Numbered from the stretch's first letter, positions 46,761 to 58,993 are shown. The stretch is 64,000 nt of DNA from Morinoia aosen (GCA_030386875.1 CM059567.1:59229934-59293933); one strand, 5' to 3'. A program made the numbers and translations. Notes: a model not told the origin generated them from the letters alone.

Positions 46761-47634
46761 GTCAATCAACATATGCAACTTCAGAAATACTAGCAAAAGC
46801 CGTCCGACACAAGTTGTGGCGCCCGCGTCGGAGGCGATCGAGCTGAGCCTTCAATTGCGCGCGACTGCTGCGGCATCTGCGGAATGTGAACCTCTGTAGC
46901 TGCGCGCTGTTCTTCTCGTCCCAATTTGTTTTCTTAATAAAATATCTGTAATCAAATAATGATGAATTCACCAATAAACTAGTTATTATCAATTGATGAT
47001 GAGTTTATTAATGCACTGATAACTTATTAATTACAAACCAATAAATTAAGCAAGTGTTGACAATATATTAATAAATAACTAATCTTTTATTAGTTATAAA
47101 TTAATCAATAATCATGTTCCGTTATTTAATTATAAAATAATTTAAAAAGAAGTCATAAATCTGAGCGGAAGCTAAATTAGTATACACGGAACAACAGAGT
47201 GTCCCCCCTACTCTTCATTTGAAGGACTAAGATTGAAAAAGAATAATTTTCCCAGCCGATCCAGTTTGTGATGAAAGTTCAGATCCACGAACACATAAGT
47301 AGATCACTCTCTTTAACAAACCGCAGACGATTATCATTCTAATTTCTTCGAAACATTGAAACAATTACATGTTTCAATTAATTAAAACATGTAATTTGAA
47401 AGATTTCGCAATAATTCGCTGCAGCTGTGAGAATTGTTTAGTATTCGGCGAAGGTTTACAGAGAGGAAAAGCTCGAGTCGCTCTAACAGAATTAACAGCT
47501 GCAATTTTCTGTCAGCGACAACGAGGTTAATGAATATTTACATGCAGAGGCAGAACTTGCGTCACAGGACAGCGTTTTATTTCTATTTCTACTCATTCTG
47601 AATACTAACATTGCAGCACGTACTCTATCCTGAA
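46761..47634. other. AT-rich non-coding stretch
   Basis: Includes a very AT-rich block (46930-47160) of TTATTAA-type repeats and a palindrome around ACATGTTTCAATTAATT at about 47357-47395. Nothing coding. Confidence 0.4.
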
Positions 47635-48005
47635 CAACGTATTCAGCAAAAGCTAAATAACAACAACTATGCAGCCCAGTAATAAACCAATCAGTATTCG
47701 AGTCAGCTGTTTCAATTCGTTACTGGCTAAAACAAAAACCGTTTTCTTAATTACTCAGACACCAGCCAAGTAAAACTTATTAAACACCAATTATAAAACA
47801 ACAACTACGCAGCCCACTTACGAACAACTCAGTATCCGAGTCGGCTGATTCGATTCGTTTTTGATTAAACATAAAAACCGTTTCCTCAATAACCGTTCTT
47901 ATTCAACACGAACTAAATAACAACAACAAATATGCAGCTCACTAATCAACCACTCAGTATTCGAGTCGGCTATTTCGATTTGTTACTCGCTATATATAAG
48001 CACCG
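47635..48005. repeat. About 137-bp tandem repeat, three copies
   Basis: Units share AACAACAACTATGCAGCCCA, ACTCAGTATTCGAGTCGGCT, TTCGATTCGTTACT and AAAACCGTTTTCTCAATAAC. Confidence 0.82.
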
Positions 48006-48284
48006 CTTTCTCAACAGCTATCAGGGCTCGAGAAGCATGACAGCGTCGCAATAAAATCATATTCTGAAATAACATTCGCCAGGCACAGCGCTGCACAGGA
48101 GCGAGTGGCAGCGACACTGCCTACGTTCCTTATATTTTGGGTCACCGAGTCAGAAATATGCTGTAGAGTTCCTTTATCAGGCAGGCGCAACACGCACACT
48201 CGTACGTACGCACACGTGTGCGTCAGAGACCATACAATGACGCACATGACGTCGCAGTTGAGCACCCTGGCAGCCTGCCATCCC

Positions 48285-48655
48285 CTCTCTTCCCCTCAGT
48301 TCCCCTCTCTTCTCCTCAATTTTCTTAGTTCCCCTCAGCTACCCCCTCTTCCCCTCAGTTCCCCTATCTTCTTCTCAGTTCCCCTCTTTTCCCCTCTCTT
48401 TCCCTCAGTTTCCCTCAGTTGCCCTCATGTCCCTTTTCTTCGCTATAGTTCCCCTGTCTTCCCTTCAATTCCCCTCTCTTCCCCTCAATTCTCATAAGTT
48501 TCCCTATCTTCCCCTCTGTTTCCCTAAGTTATCCACCCTCTCTTTCCCTAAACTCTCCTTTTTTCCCCTAATTTCAATCCCTTCTCTTCTTCCCATTTGC
48601 CCTATATTTCCCTCAGTTCCCCCTACTCCTCTTTTCCCCTCAGCTCCCCTCCCTG
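48285..48655. repeat. C/T-rich low-complexity array
   Basis: Short variable units of CCCCTCAGTTCCCCTCTCTT dominate the + strand. Pro/Ser/Leu frames are artefacts. Confidence 0.85.
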
Positions 48656-48719
48656 GCACGAGTGACCTCAAGACGCAGGGGTGACACCCCTGGGAACGGG
48701 GAGCGAGTTGCGGCAATAA

Positions 48720-48917
48720 GATTAGATTGAATATTACAATTAGATGTAGTTATAATTGTTACAATTAGATTGGACGTTACAATTGGATGTATTTATAATA
48801 ATAATTGTTACAAATAAATTGGATGTTACAATTGGATGTGGTTATAATTATAATTGTTACAATTAGATTGGATGTTACAATTGGTTGCAGTTATAATTAT
48901 AATTGTTACAATTAGAT
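48720..48917. repeat. About 50-bp tandem repeat ending at an R1 copy
   Basis: Four units of TTAGATTGGATGTTACAATT then GGATG..GTTATAATTATAATTG. Its TTAGATTGGAT segment resembles the R1 leader, and R1 begins at the end of the last unit. Confidence 0.82.
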
Positions 48918-49258
48918 TGGATGAAGCTCAAGCCTTCCTAACCGCAACAAAGGCGTTCCAAATCGAGGAAAAAGGAAAGCATCTTTTGTACAGAGTAACG
49001 AGAAGGCAAAATCTATGCACAAGGTACATAGAAGCATTAAGTTGAGGAAGAAGTTTATGAAATAACAAATAAGTTGAAGAAAGTAGCAGGTTATTAAAAA
49101 CAGGACAACAGTCAACCGAAAAAAGATGGTTGGTAAGAGAACAAAAAATCTATTCCAATTTAACAGAAGGACGGCCTACATATCTTTCAGCTCGGGACCT
49201 CACATATTCTTTCTGGGAGTATTAATTCCCATTCACAAAATAGTCGTATCACACCGAG
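48918..49258 (+). repeat. R1 dispersed repeat copy
   Basis: Starts TGAAGCTCAAGCCTTCCTAA and has AAAATCTATGCACAAGGTAC, AAAACAGGACAACAGTCAAC and GGACGGCCTACATATCTTTC. It ends in a decayed terminal hairpin region, ATAGTCGTATCACACC then GAGGGTG. Confidence 0.78.
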
Positions 49259-49500
49259 GGTGTTTCATTAAAACTAGTTGTATCACTCTGATGGGGTTTT
49301 ATTGAAACTGGTATCCTGCTGAGGAGCTTTATTGACACTAGCTTCATCCCCTCTGAAAAGGGGCTTTACCCAGAGGAGGGTTTCAACCACACTAGTTGTA
49401 TCATTAAAACTAGTCGAATTTTCATACACTAGTTGCACTAGTTCATTAAAAATGGTAGTATCCCTAAAAGAGAGTCCTTCACTACATCATATTTTGTTTA
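49259..49500. repeat. Degenerate tandem array resembling the R1 3' tip
   Basis: Five or six units of about 37 bp, for example AAAACTAGTTGTATCACTCT then GATGGGGTTTTATTG, repeat the GTTGTATCCC..CTGAGGGG motif of the R1 end just upstream. Confidence 0.65.
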
Positions 49501-49744
49501 GTAACCCTAAGAGGATGTTTTATTACATTATATTTGGGTCTCAAGTCTCAATCCAATTGACCCTGAGAACCGAGTCCCTGACGCGGTTCTCCACAGCTTC
49601 GTGCGCTGTGGTGAGCTTGGCGCCAAGAAGCGGCAGCGAGGGACGGTCGCTTGAGCTGCTAACTCATTAGTTGCGGCAACGTGGGCCTCGCTCTGTGTTC
49701 TACCGGAGTGAAGCTGTGACCAAACTACACGGTCGAATGAAAAA

Positions 49745-49945
49745 TGTAATCCTGACAGCATTGAACAGGATGGGCATGAAAATGTACTCATCCTCTGGCT
49801 GAGAACTAAACATGATGGGCATGAAAATGTGATCATCCTCTGACTAAGAATTAAACAGGGTGGACATGAAAATGTACTCATCCCCTGACTGAGAACTAAA
49901 CAGGGCGGGCATGAATACGTGCTTATCCTCTGACTGGGAATCATT
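49745..49945. repeat. 45-bp minisatellite
   Basis: Four and a half units contain GGGCATGAAAATGTACTCAT, CCTCTGACTGAGAA and TAAACAGG. Confidence 0.85.
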
Positions 49946-50869
49946 TAGTTGGGTTTTAGTTTTAGGTGCTACTAAGTTTTCTTTTAAGATGTTTAGTATT
50001 CCTGAAATTTATCTTCTTTTCTTTGAATGAACACATTAAAATAGCATCTGTTTCAATAAACACAAATCAAAACAAAATACTTAAACTCGGCAGTCAGAAG
50101 AGAGTAGCATTTTCAGGATGCCCTGCATTGTTCGAGCTGACAGTATAAATTAATAATAAGTACGGACGTGACTTCGGTGTCCAGCTGGTCGTGGCTTCTG
50201 CATCGACACAAAAATTGAATTTCAATGTAATTCAAGGTAAACATTGAAATACGATAGTTAAAATTTAGACAATTTAGAAACACTAATATGTATGAAAGTA
50301 AATTTTATTACTAAAATCTTCAAGGCGCAAATGTAATAATGATACTCTCGAAGTTTATGGCACGTGAAGCGTAATAAAACTTTGTTAATTTTCTCTCAAA
50401 CAACAAGTAACTTCATTAGCATTTTATTCCTTTGCTGAGTAATCATGGTAAAAGTTTGATTTACGAGGTAAAATTTAAAACAAGTTTTCTGGCATTGAAA
50501 ACTTCGTATGTCCTCCTCTAGCATACTTGTTCAAGTAACATGAAATTTTCCACTAAAAATCAGTGAGCATTTGCAAAAAATGTGCCTCATGAAAATGCAA
50601 TTGCAAAAAAAGTTAGCTGAAAATTTGATCCTTTATTATTTATATCCCTAGAGTGTGATGACTAATGTCGGAAGAGTTATAACGACGCTTGCCATTGAAT
50701 ACTAATAACACGCAGTTAAATATTCGTAGATTCATGTTCAAATTATAATGAAACCCGACAGCTGCTAAATATTAATCGGAATACCCCGACAAAAAATTAT
50801 GCGGTTGTCCATCTTGATGAGCTAAACCTCCGTATTTGCTGGAGGCAGATCGTCTGAAAGCTGTGGAAG
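49946..50869. other. AT-rich non-coding stretch
   Basis: Nothing recognised. Confidence 0.4.
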
Positions 50870-51320
50870 TGCCGGTTATGAAGTCCAAAATGCTGTCTGT
50901 GTGGATAAAATGAAAGCCCAAAATGTTGTCAGCGTGGACGAAGTGGAAGTCCACAATGCTGTCTGTGTAGACGAAATGTAGTCCAAATTGCTGTCTGGTC
51001 TGTGTGTACGATGTGGAGTCCACAATGCTGTAAGAATGCGTAGTGAGTCCAGAATGCAGCGAGCATGTCTAGTGGAGACCACAATGCCGTCAGTGTGGAC
51101 ACAGTGGAGTCCACAATGCCGTCAGTGTGGACACAGTGGAGTCCACAATGCCGTCAGTGTGGACACAGTGGAGTCCACAATGCCGTCAGTGTGGACACAG
51201 TGGAGTCCACAATGCCGTCAGTGTGGACACAGTGGAGTTCACAATGCCGTCAGTGTGGACACAGTGGAGTTCACAATGCCGTCAGTGTGGACACAGTGGA
51301 GTTCACAATGCAGTCAGTGA
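50870..51320. repeat. 32-bp minisatellite
   Basis: About 14 units of GTCAGTGTGGACACAGTGGA then GTCCACAATGCC. Near-identical copies at 51080-51310 follow more diverged copies (AAGTCC, TGTGTGGACGAA forms) at 50870-51080. Frames of up to 192 codons are artefacts. Confidence 0.93.
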
Positions 51321-52196
51321 GGCCGACATTTCGACGGCCGGCGCAATTTGCCTGCGTCCGTACCATGAGATGCAAACTCGCTTGTCCTCAGTTCACTTCA
51401 CAAAATTATTTGAGCCTAATTTCCCCTCGTAGGGAGGTAACTGAAGGCCACCAATGCGTTCATGCAGCTCACTGTACGCAGAAATTACGAAATTCGAATA
51501 CACGAATGTACAATGGAAGGTGTTTGCAAAGCGACGCAGCAGATACATCAGTGAGAAGTTGTTATTGTGAAGAACAGTTACGTAAGTTGAGGAAAAATGG
51601 GTTATTTCGAATCTGGAACTTTCTAAAAATCTGGAGCCCATAAAATGTAATTCGTTCCTGAAAACTCTTTCTGCCGTAGCAATTATAAACCTTTATTCAA
51701 ATTTGATGAGTACCAGATATAAGATCCAATTTCGCAAACAGTATTTAAACTCCTAATTAAACACTCGTGAACTTATAAAATTTAATTCAGTATTGAAAAC
51801 TCTCCTGTAGCAATTGTAAAATTTGATTCAAATTTGGTAAGTACCGGAATTTCGACCCAGTTTTGCATATAGTACGCACGCTATTATTTATTCAAACGCA
51901 GCCCTAAAAGACAAAAAGTTCTAAATACATCTTCAATTCGCCGCAATACCAACTATAACACTTCGCTTATTATAGCAACAGCCTACGTCAGCAAGAAATA
52001 AATTACCGAAGAACATTCTGTGCGAAAAAGAAGCTTGTCACTTATAAAAAGACTTCGCGTTCAAGTTTAATTAACAGGGACGGTTTTTGCTCCCGCTCAG
52101 GACTGAAATTCTCGCGGGTTGTTTTGAGAGCGGCGATCTCGCGTCGCTTGTTGCCGGCAACATGACATTGAGCGGGCTGAAAATCATGCTTTCTAA
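51321..52196. other. Non-coding stretch
   Basis: A diverged duplication (TAGCAATTATAAACCTTTAT.CAAATTTG and TAGCAATTGTAAAATTTGAT) lies at 51677-51840. No gene recognised. Confidence 0.4.
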
Positions 52197-52412
52197 CACT
52201 TTGACTGCGACGTGTGCCACCGGTGGCCACGGAGGGAATTTTCGTGGTGCTGCTGATAGACCAGTTGTCACATGCTTAATTTTCATAAAATAATTAAAGC
52301 TAAACAAGGGCACGATCCAGTAAATGTTTGTTATTTTCAACATTGCTTGCTACATTGACTTTAAATTTGAATTGAATATTAAACTTTAATTTTAACTGCC
52401 GCAGTCAAAGTG
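52197..52412 (-). mobile_element. TTAA-target MITE, family 1
   Basis: 216 bp with ends CACTTTGACTGCGAC and GCCGCAGTCAAAGTG, flanked by CTAA and TTAA. It carries a subterminal GCCACCGGTGGCC palindrome. It is reversed relative to the next copy 50 bp away. Confidence 0.85.
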
Positions 52413-52462
52413 TTAAAAGGTGAGTAGCACGCTTGAAACATTCACAACTAAATAATACTTAA

Positions 52463-52682
52463 CACGTTAAGTGCGGCGGGTTAAACTGAAGTTTAATATC
52501 CAGCTCAAATTTAGATTCAATTGTAGTAAGAAATTTTAAGAATAGAAAACATTGACTGGATCAAGCCTTCATTTAACTTTCATTTAGTATTTATAAAAAT
52601 TGAGTCAGTGACTGCTGGTTGGCCAGCAGCATTATGAAAATCCCCTAAGTGACCACCGGTGGGTCACGCCGCACTTAACGTG
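52463..52682 (+). mobile_element. TTAA-target MITE, family 1, best copy
   Basis: 220 bp with perfect 16-bp terminal inverted repeats CACGTTAAGTGCGGCG / CGCCGCACTTAACGTG and exact TTAA on both sides (52459-52462, 52683-52686). Inside are TTCAATTGTAGTAAGAAA, AACATTGACTGGATCAAG and the subterminal palindrome GACCACCGGTGGGTC. It has no coding capacity and fits non-autonomous piggyBac-like elements. Confidence 0.92.
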
Positions 52683-52686
52683 TTAA

Positions 52687-54169
52687 ATAAGATGTAAGGC
52701 AACCCACGATAGTTCTCAACTCGAGCTTGGAACATTTAAAACACATGTCTACAGTAGAACTGCAAACTTGAAAAAGGAACGTAGGCCTAAGTAAAACAAT
52801 ATTTAAATCAAATGTGCCTACCCATAATAATAGTTCTTAACTTGAGAACACTACATAAATTCAATATTTTACTTAGGGCAATTGAAAAGCACTGGATGTG
52901 AAAAAGCAGCATTTATGCAAGCATTTCAAAGAGATTTCACTGATTTATTTCACTCCAGCACGAGAATTGTTACTATTAAGACACAAGAAGAAATCTTACA
53001 TGCATCATTCTACAACATCAACTCGATCAGTTCCAAATAAGCAACGAGGCTTCGAAATACTGAAAATCCAATCTTCAATAGCTTCAGTGGATCAGAAAAA
53101 ATGTATTTCATCACACCATAAAATAAGAGAGGTAATATTGACTCTAAGATTTAAAATAATGAGTGAAGCCATGGGGGCTCTATAAGATTTCTAACAATGC
53201 TTAAAAAGCTGTTAAGTCATGGGACCACACTTTATGTAGCGGTCGGTTACATGTTGACATAACATGTTGAGGAAATTACTCAACAAATGAAGAAATTAAA
53301 TTGTTGAGGAAATTACGTGTTGTCATGAATGTTCTAGTGCGTGTGAGTGAAGTTAATCATTGCTAATGTGTTTCGTCGCTGCCTGAGCGTGATTCGTGTC
53401 ACGGCACGACACTTCGGAAGGACGACCCAAAAATGGGCCACTTGGTTTATTTCTGTCAACATTCATTTATCTATTATATTTTATTTTTAAAACGCTTTGA
53501 CGAGACTTGCTGAACAAGAGAATGGGTCACTTGGCTTGTTTCCGTTGCCATTCTCTTGAATTTTATTTTTACATTCTGTTGCCCTTCTCTACTCTATTGT
53601 ATCTAATTTAAAAAAGGCTTGGTTCCGCCATGCTTCCGCTGAGAAGGCTGCACGCTGTTCTTTAATACTAGGAGCCTGTCACGTCACACGGTTCGCTTCA
53701 AAAGACACAATTAAGGAGCACATTAACGCACTGGTAACAGCTCGCACGCGAGGGGAACTCGGCTCGTGATCCTCCGAGGGGAATGTCAGAGCATGTTCAG
53801 AGGCCCTCACTCGGTGACAACAAAAATAAATAGCTTCTATCACGGAAGTGTAGACGAGGGCGCAAAATTTGTCGGCAGCACCGAGACACGGAAATCGCGA
53901 CAGCGGTCGCACAACTATTTTTTTCGACAAAATTCCCTAATTTTGGCCTTCATATAAAATTCAGCAATAAACAGACGGGGAAACCAACGTAAAAGAGCCT
54001 ACGCCTTGCCGCTCCAATAGTGAAATCTGTTAGAAAATAGAGGGATGAAATGAAGTAACACCGAACGTAAAGTTGACACTGGCTACATTGCGCCACGTCC
54101 CAATGTAAGCGTCGAAATGCAGGTGAAAAAATATATAGTACCGGGGAACAATTTTAATTAAGGGATGCT
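52687..54169. other. Non-coding stretch
   Basis: A diverged 110-bp duplication (AATGGG.CACTTGG.TT, TTTTATTTTTA) lies at about 53430-53580. Short repeats of TGTTGAGGAAATTAC lie near 53265 and 53305. No gene recognised. Confidence 0.4.
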
Positions 54170-54310
54170 CTCTCAATTAACATTGTTCTCAATTAACGAT
54201 TGAGATTGTTGTTCTCAATAATCAGTTTAACAATTAACATTGTTCAACTCAACAATTAACAATTTGAACAAATTAACAAGTTGAACAATTAACATTGTTC
54301 AACTGAACGT
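54170..54310. repeat. AT-rich palindromic tandem repeat
   Basis: Units of CAATTAACATTGTTCAAC in both orientations (GTTGAACAATTAACATTG) could form cruciforms. The left part carries TTCTCAATTAACG variants. Confidence 0.78.
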
Positions 54311-54979
54311 AATACAGTAATGGACTACCCGTCGTAGCAGCGTAGCTAGCGATAAAAGCACGACGACGAAATGACTAAATTTATCCCAATAAATTTTCGA
54401 ATAGGTATTTTTGTTGAACGTAGATTTTGCAGTTAGATGCACCCGTACGTGAGTAAACTTGAGTTGAATTAAACAACCGACCAACCAGATAATTTAAAAT
54501 GCTCTAAAAGTTGAAACCTTCATTAAAAAATAACTAAGATTTCAGTTATAAATGAGATTAACAGAACTGCGAGCCTAAAAAAAATGAAATTTAGCGAACA
54601 CAGTGAATATTTTTAGCAAAATACTGCCAGTCACAGTTCGCTAACATAGAACTGAACTCGTGATGAAACGCAAGCACGTCGTGAAGTTCGTACGTTTTAA
54701 CGTCTTAATTTACTCACAAGTAACCACCGAAGCAGCCCTTAAGCTAAAAAATTTCGACAGCACATATTCAATTTCATTAATATAAAATAACTGTATTCAT
54801 TCCTTTGCTAAAAACGTCCCTGAGTTAAACCAAATTCACTTAACGGTATAGATGTTTTCCAACCGTCGGTACTACCACCGAAAAATTTTTTCACTTCAAA
54901 AAAACACGAACATCAAAATCTTATGTTAACTTCACCAACCACACTTCCCCTCACTCGTGTACCACAACGGACGGAGCGG
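54311..54979. other. Non-coding stretch
   Basis: Nothing recognised. Confidence 0.4.
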
Positions 54980-55570
54980 AAGAAATCTGAGACACGATCT
55001 CGGAGCCACCGCAGTGCCGTGAAATGAACCGAAGAAACCTCCATGAATATCATACCATGTTTTAAGGACTTCTTCCCTCAATTGGAGACTTGCTCTCGAA
55101 AACGCCGTTGCATAGTGACATGAACTGAATGTTGAACTAAATATCACGCCCTGTTTTACAAACTTCCCCTATCAATTGGAGACATGTTCTTGGAAACGCC
55201 GCAATACTGCGAAATGAGCCGAAAAAAAATTCATGGATATCAGACCTTGTTTTACCGACTCCAATTCTCAACCTGAGACTCGATCTCAGAAACGCTGAGC
55301 GCCGTGCAATGAACCGAAGAAACCTCCATGAGTAACAGACACGGTTTTCGCGGACTTGAACCCTCAATTGGAGACTTGTTCTCGCAGCCGCTGTCACATA
55401 GTGACATGAACTGACGACACTTCCATGAATATCAGACCCTGTTTAGAGACTTCCTCTCTCAATTGAAGACTTGTTCTCGGAAATTCCGTAGTACCTTGAA
55501 ATGAACCAAAAAAATTTCATGATTATCAGATCCTGTTTTACGGACTTCACCCCTCAATCGGCGGCAATGT
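54980..55570. repeat. About 95-bp degenerate tandem repeat
   Basis: Six units share CTCAATTGGAGACTTGTTCTC, reduced here to its core CAATTGGAGACTTG. They also share AAACGCCG.AGTAC, GAAATGAACCGAAGAAA and CCATGAATATCAGACCCTGT. Frames are by-products. Confidence 0.82.
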
Positions 55571-55689
55571 CGGGCACAAATGCACCGCCATGTAGGCGAG
55601 GTGAGGGCGGTGCGAGTGTCGGAGGCGCATCACGCAAACAAGACGGACACCAACAAACAGACGAGCCATGCTTCCTAGTAGTGCGGTGA

Positions 55690-56125
55690 TTACGTGCAAG
55701 ATGGAGTCGAACAGGTACCTTAGCCAAGCCAAATTTAGCGTCAAAAAAACACGTACTTTACAATGGAAGCTAGGAATAAATATGAGTTATCGGTGTCTGC
55801 ACTATGGAGTCGAACAGGTACCCAAACCAATCCAAATTTAATCTCAAAAATAGACTGTACAGTACATTACAATGAACGCTAAGAATAGATGCGAGTTTAT
55901 CGATGTCTACACGGTGGAGTCGAAGAGGTTTCCCAGCCAATCCAAATCTTTAACGTCAAAAATACACAGTACTGTAAAGTGAAAGCTAAGAATAGATGTG
56001 AGTTTATCTATGTCTGCACGATAGAGTCGAACAGGTTTTCAAGCCAATCCAAATTTAATGTCAAAAATACAGTGTAGTGTAAGGTGAAAGCAAGGAATAG
56101 GTGTGAGCTTATCGATGTCGCTACA
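55690..56125. repeat. About 105-bp tandem repeat
   Basis: Four units share GGAGTCGAACAGGTACC, CAAGCCAATCCAAATTTAA, CGTCAAAAATAC and GCTAAGAATAGATGTGAGTT. Confidence 0.88.
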
Positions 56126-56239
56126 GGTTCATTTTACTAAGGTGATGACAATAATGAAAAATAATCGAAATTAAAGACACATGCATTTAAGATTTATCTA
56201 AGCACTATGCTCTCTAAAGGATACAGTAATTCACTCCAA

Positions 56240-56282
56240 CACAATAATTCCCATGGATCCCATAGTTGCATCCCCTGACGAA
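56240..56282 (+). repeat. R1 3' tip fragment
   Basis: Only the end survives: AATAATTCCCATGGATCCCA then TAGTTGCATCCCCTGACG, matching the R1 terminus. Confidence 0.5.
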
Positions 56283-56699
56283 TTCCTATACAAAAAAACG
56301 AGAGCACGTCTATCAATTTCATCTTTATTTGTATACGCTTAATTCCCATAGAAATTGTGATCAAGAAAAAATATCGCAGGTCGCAAGCCACACTAACGAT
56401 TCAGCTGCTATCGAACTCAAACCCACGATAACCCATAAGCCCATGCTAAACTTATTGAACTTTGAATTCAGTGTCTTACCGGACAGAAAACGAGAGGCCT
56501 TGTTTCTTTGAGCAACCGAGCCGGAGACAACGTTTAAATGCGCTGAAATTCTTGGCATGACTTTTGCTTGCACGATATTTTTATCCCGTGTCTTAAAAGA
56601 TGAAAAAATGGCATATGCCCACACGGTTACACCGGCCCAGATTATGGCAAGAAAGCCGCGCAAATCTCGAGCCTCACTGGGCAACGCGAGGCAAAACAA

Positions 56700-57370
56700 A
56701 CTCGACGAATGCACGCAATCGTGAAGAGGTGAGCAGCGTAGGTGACAGAGAGAGAGAGAGATTTTTTTTACGATGGAACATAGATAAAAGGGGGAATAAA
56801 GAATTAAAGCTGGGAAAGATTTTTAGAAGGACGAGGTTTCTTCGGTTCAACAGGAGGCAAAACAAACACGACGGACGCATGCAATCGAGAAGAGGTGAGC
56901 AGCTTAGGTGACAGAGAGAGAGAGTTGTTACAATGGAACAGAGAGAGAGAAGGGAGAATAAAGAATTAAAGCTGGGAGAGATATTTAGGAGGAGATTATG
57001 AGAGACAGAACAGTAACGCATTGATGCAAAGAGAAAGTTTTAGAAGGAGACAAAGATGAAGAAAGGAGTAAATCACTAAAGCAGGGAGAATTGTTTGCAA
57101 TGAAACAGAGAGAGAAGGGGGTACATAACATTAAAGCATGGAAAGTTTATTAGAAGGACACTAAAAGAAAAGGAGAATTTTTATTCTATACTAAAGCCAA
57201 AAGAATTTTTTGAAAAGATACAAAGAGAGAGAGACGGAGGAGTAAAATATTAAAGCAGAAGGAGAGAGAGTTTTGGAAGGAGACAAAGGGAGACCGAGAA
57301 GTAAAACATTAAAGCAAGAAAAAAATTTAGGAAACGTTGAATTTTTTAAAAGAAAACAGAGGGAGACGTA
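56700..57370. repeat. GA-rich degenerate repeat region
   Basis: Two longer units (56680-56830 and 56850-57000) share AACACGACGGACGCATGCAA, GAAGAGGTGAGCAGC and GGTGACAGAGAGAGAGAG. Shorter GGAGACAAAG and AAAGCA.GGAGA units follow. No coding assignment. Confidence 0.75.
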
Positions 57371-57894
57371 AAAGTAAAACAACACATTTACGTTGCGGGC
57401 ACGGGTGCATTAGCGTCATGAAGAAAAAACAGAAAGAAATTACAGCGCAGCTTAACTGGACCGCTCGGCTGTAATTGCTCTAATCAAATTATTGTGCAGG
57501 GAGAGGGCGGGACGTAGAAAATAAAAGTGCTCCAAAGAACGCCTTCGTGCTCTCGATAAGAGATGCAATTTTATCGATTAATTAACCTAAAATGACTAGT
57601 TTATTTCAAAATATCATGCGAAGTAGCAGTTCAATTCTCATGACCTAACACTGAAAATAATTTACATAGAAAAAATGCAGTCCGTACCGCAAAATAGACG
57701 TCATTCCTGCTTCACGGTGTGTTAAGTTTCAATACACGCTTCATAACACATTAATACGCTGTGTTACGCTGCGTATTATAGCTAACGTATGCACACACTG
57801 AGTGTACATGCGTACACTTTTATTATAGCTAACGTATGCTGCATACACTTTTTCAATAAGCAAGGCTATAAATAGACAACCATTATTTATAGTC
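57371..57894. other. Non-coding stretch
   Basis: A short duplication of TATAGCTAACGTATGC lies at about 57777 and 57825, with GTGTACATGCGTACAC between. Nothing coding. Confidence 0.4.
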
Positions 57895-58012
57895 TATAAA
57901 TAGACTATATTTATTTATATTATTTACAGTTATTAATTATTTATAATCTATAAATAGACTATAAATAATGTAAAGATATAACATGTTATATCTTTTGATT
58001 ATTTATAGTCCT
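57895..58012. repeat. AT-rich inverted repeats
   Basis: TTTATAGTCTATAAATAGAC and TATAAATAGACTATAAATAA are mutually inverted around an AT core, with ATAACATGTTATATC as a further palindrome. Confidence 0.75.
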
Positions 58013-58345
58013 TGGAAAGCGGCGATAGCGTTATGGAGGTGCTGTGAGGGCGGCGTTAGCGTTATGGAGGCGTTGTGAGGGCGGCGTTAGCGTTATGGAG
58101 GCGTTGTGAGGGCGGCGTTAGCGTTATGGAGGCGTTGTGAGGGCGGCGTTAGCGTTATGGAGGCGTTGTGAGGGCGGCGTTAGCGTTATGGAGGCGTTGT
58201 GAGGGCGGCGTTAGCGTTATGGAGGTGCTGTGAGGGCGGCGTTAGCGTTATGGAGGCGTTGTGAGGGCGGCGTTAGCGTTATGGAGGCGTTGTGAGGGCG
58301 GCGTTAGCGTTATGGAGGCGCTGGGGGGCGGCGTTAGCGTTATTC
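58013..58345. repeat. 31-bp minisatellite
   Basis: About 10.5 highly uniform copies of GAGGGCGGCGTTAGCGTTAT then GGAGGCGTTGT. Rare GTGCTG variants recur at the first and seventh positions, hinting at block duplication. GC-rich next to AT-rich DNA. Confidence 0.95.
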
Positions 58346-58458
58346 AGAGCACAGACGCATTATCTAACGCAGGCACCACACACTTTAGCCTGCATCTCTT
58401 CAGGTGCCCATGGGCGCGCTTCGCAGAGCTACAGCAACGTTCCTTACGTCTATGTATA

Positions 58459-58481
58459 GTAGGTATACATTGTATACCTAC
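58459..58481. repeat. Perfect 10-bp-arm palindrome
   Basis: GTAGGTATAC and GTATACCTAC flank an ATT loop. No associated feature. Confidence 0.8.
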
Positions 58482-58739
58482 CAATATGTGTGTGTGTACA
58501 GGTATTCATGCATATACTCTAGTGTGCGTAAGTATAAACGCCTTTTTTGCACACTTGCATACTAATATGAGTACATGTGCATGAAAATAGATGATCTGTC
58601 ATAGGTAGTCGTTCGAGTTTCATCGAACTGATGAATGTTAATTACCCCATAAATGAAAATATGGTAAACATATGATGGCATAAGTTTACTACAGCTCTCC
58701 TTGCTTATTGATACAATTATTGTCATTTCATATAATAGA

Positions 58740-58945
58740 TTGCTTATGAGGCTCCCTAGCCTCGACAAAGGCAACATCATGAGAGCAAAGAAAAGGGGCA
58801 TCTGATACATGGACTGTAGAAAACGGGGAATCAATGCACAATTGACGTGTTCCCACAAAAGGTACCCTGCGCATAGAAACATCACGGAAGGAGAAAGAGG
58901 AAGGAATGGCAATTGAAATAAAGGGAAAAAGGCATAAAAACTGAT
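58740..58945 (+). repeat. R1-like divergent repeat copy
   Basis: Begins GAGGCTCCCTAGCCTCGACA. It shares GACTGTAGAAAACGGGGAAT and the GCGCATAGAAAC block with the copies at 36.06 and 16.2 kb. It lacks the 3' hairpins. Confidence 0.6.
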
Positions 58946-58993
58946 GGAAGCAAAGTGGACACAAACGTTGTAAGTCCAGAAGGCTTATTCTTA

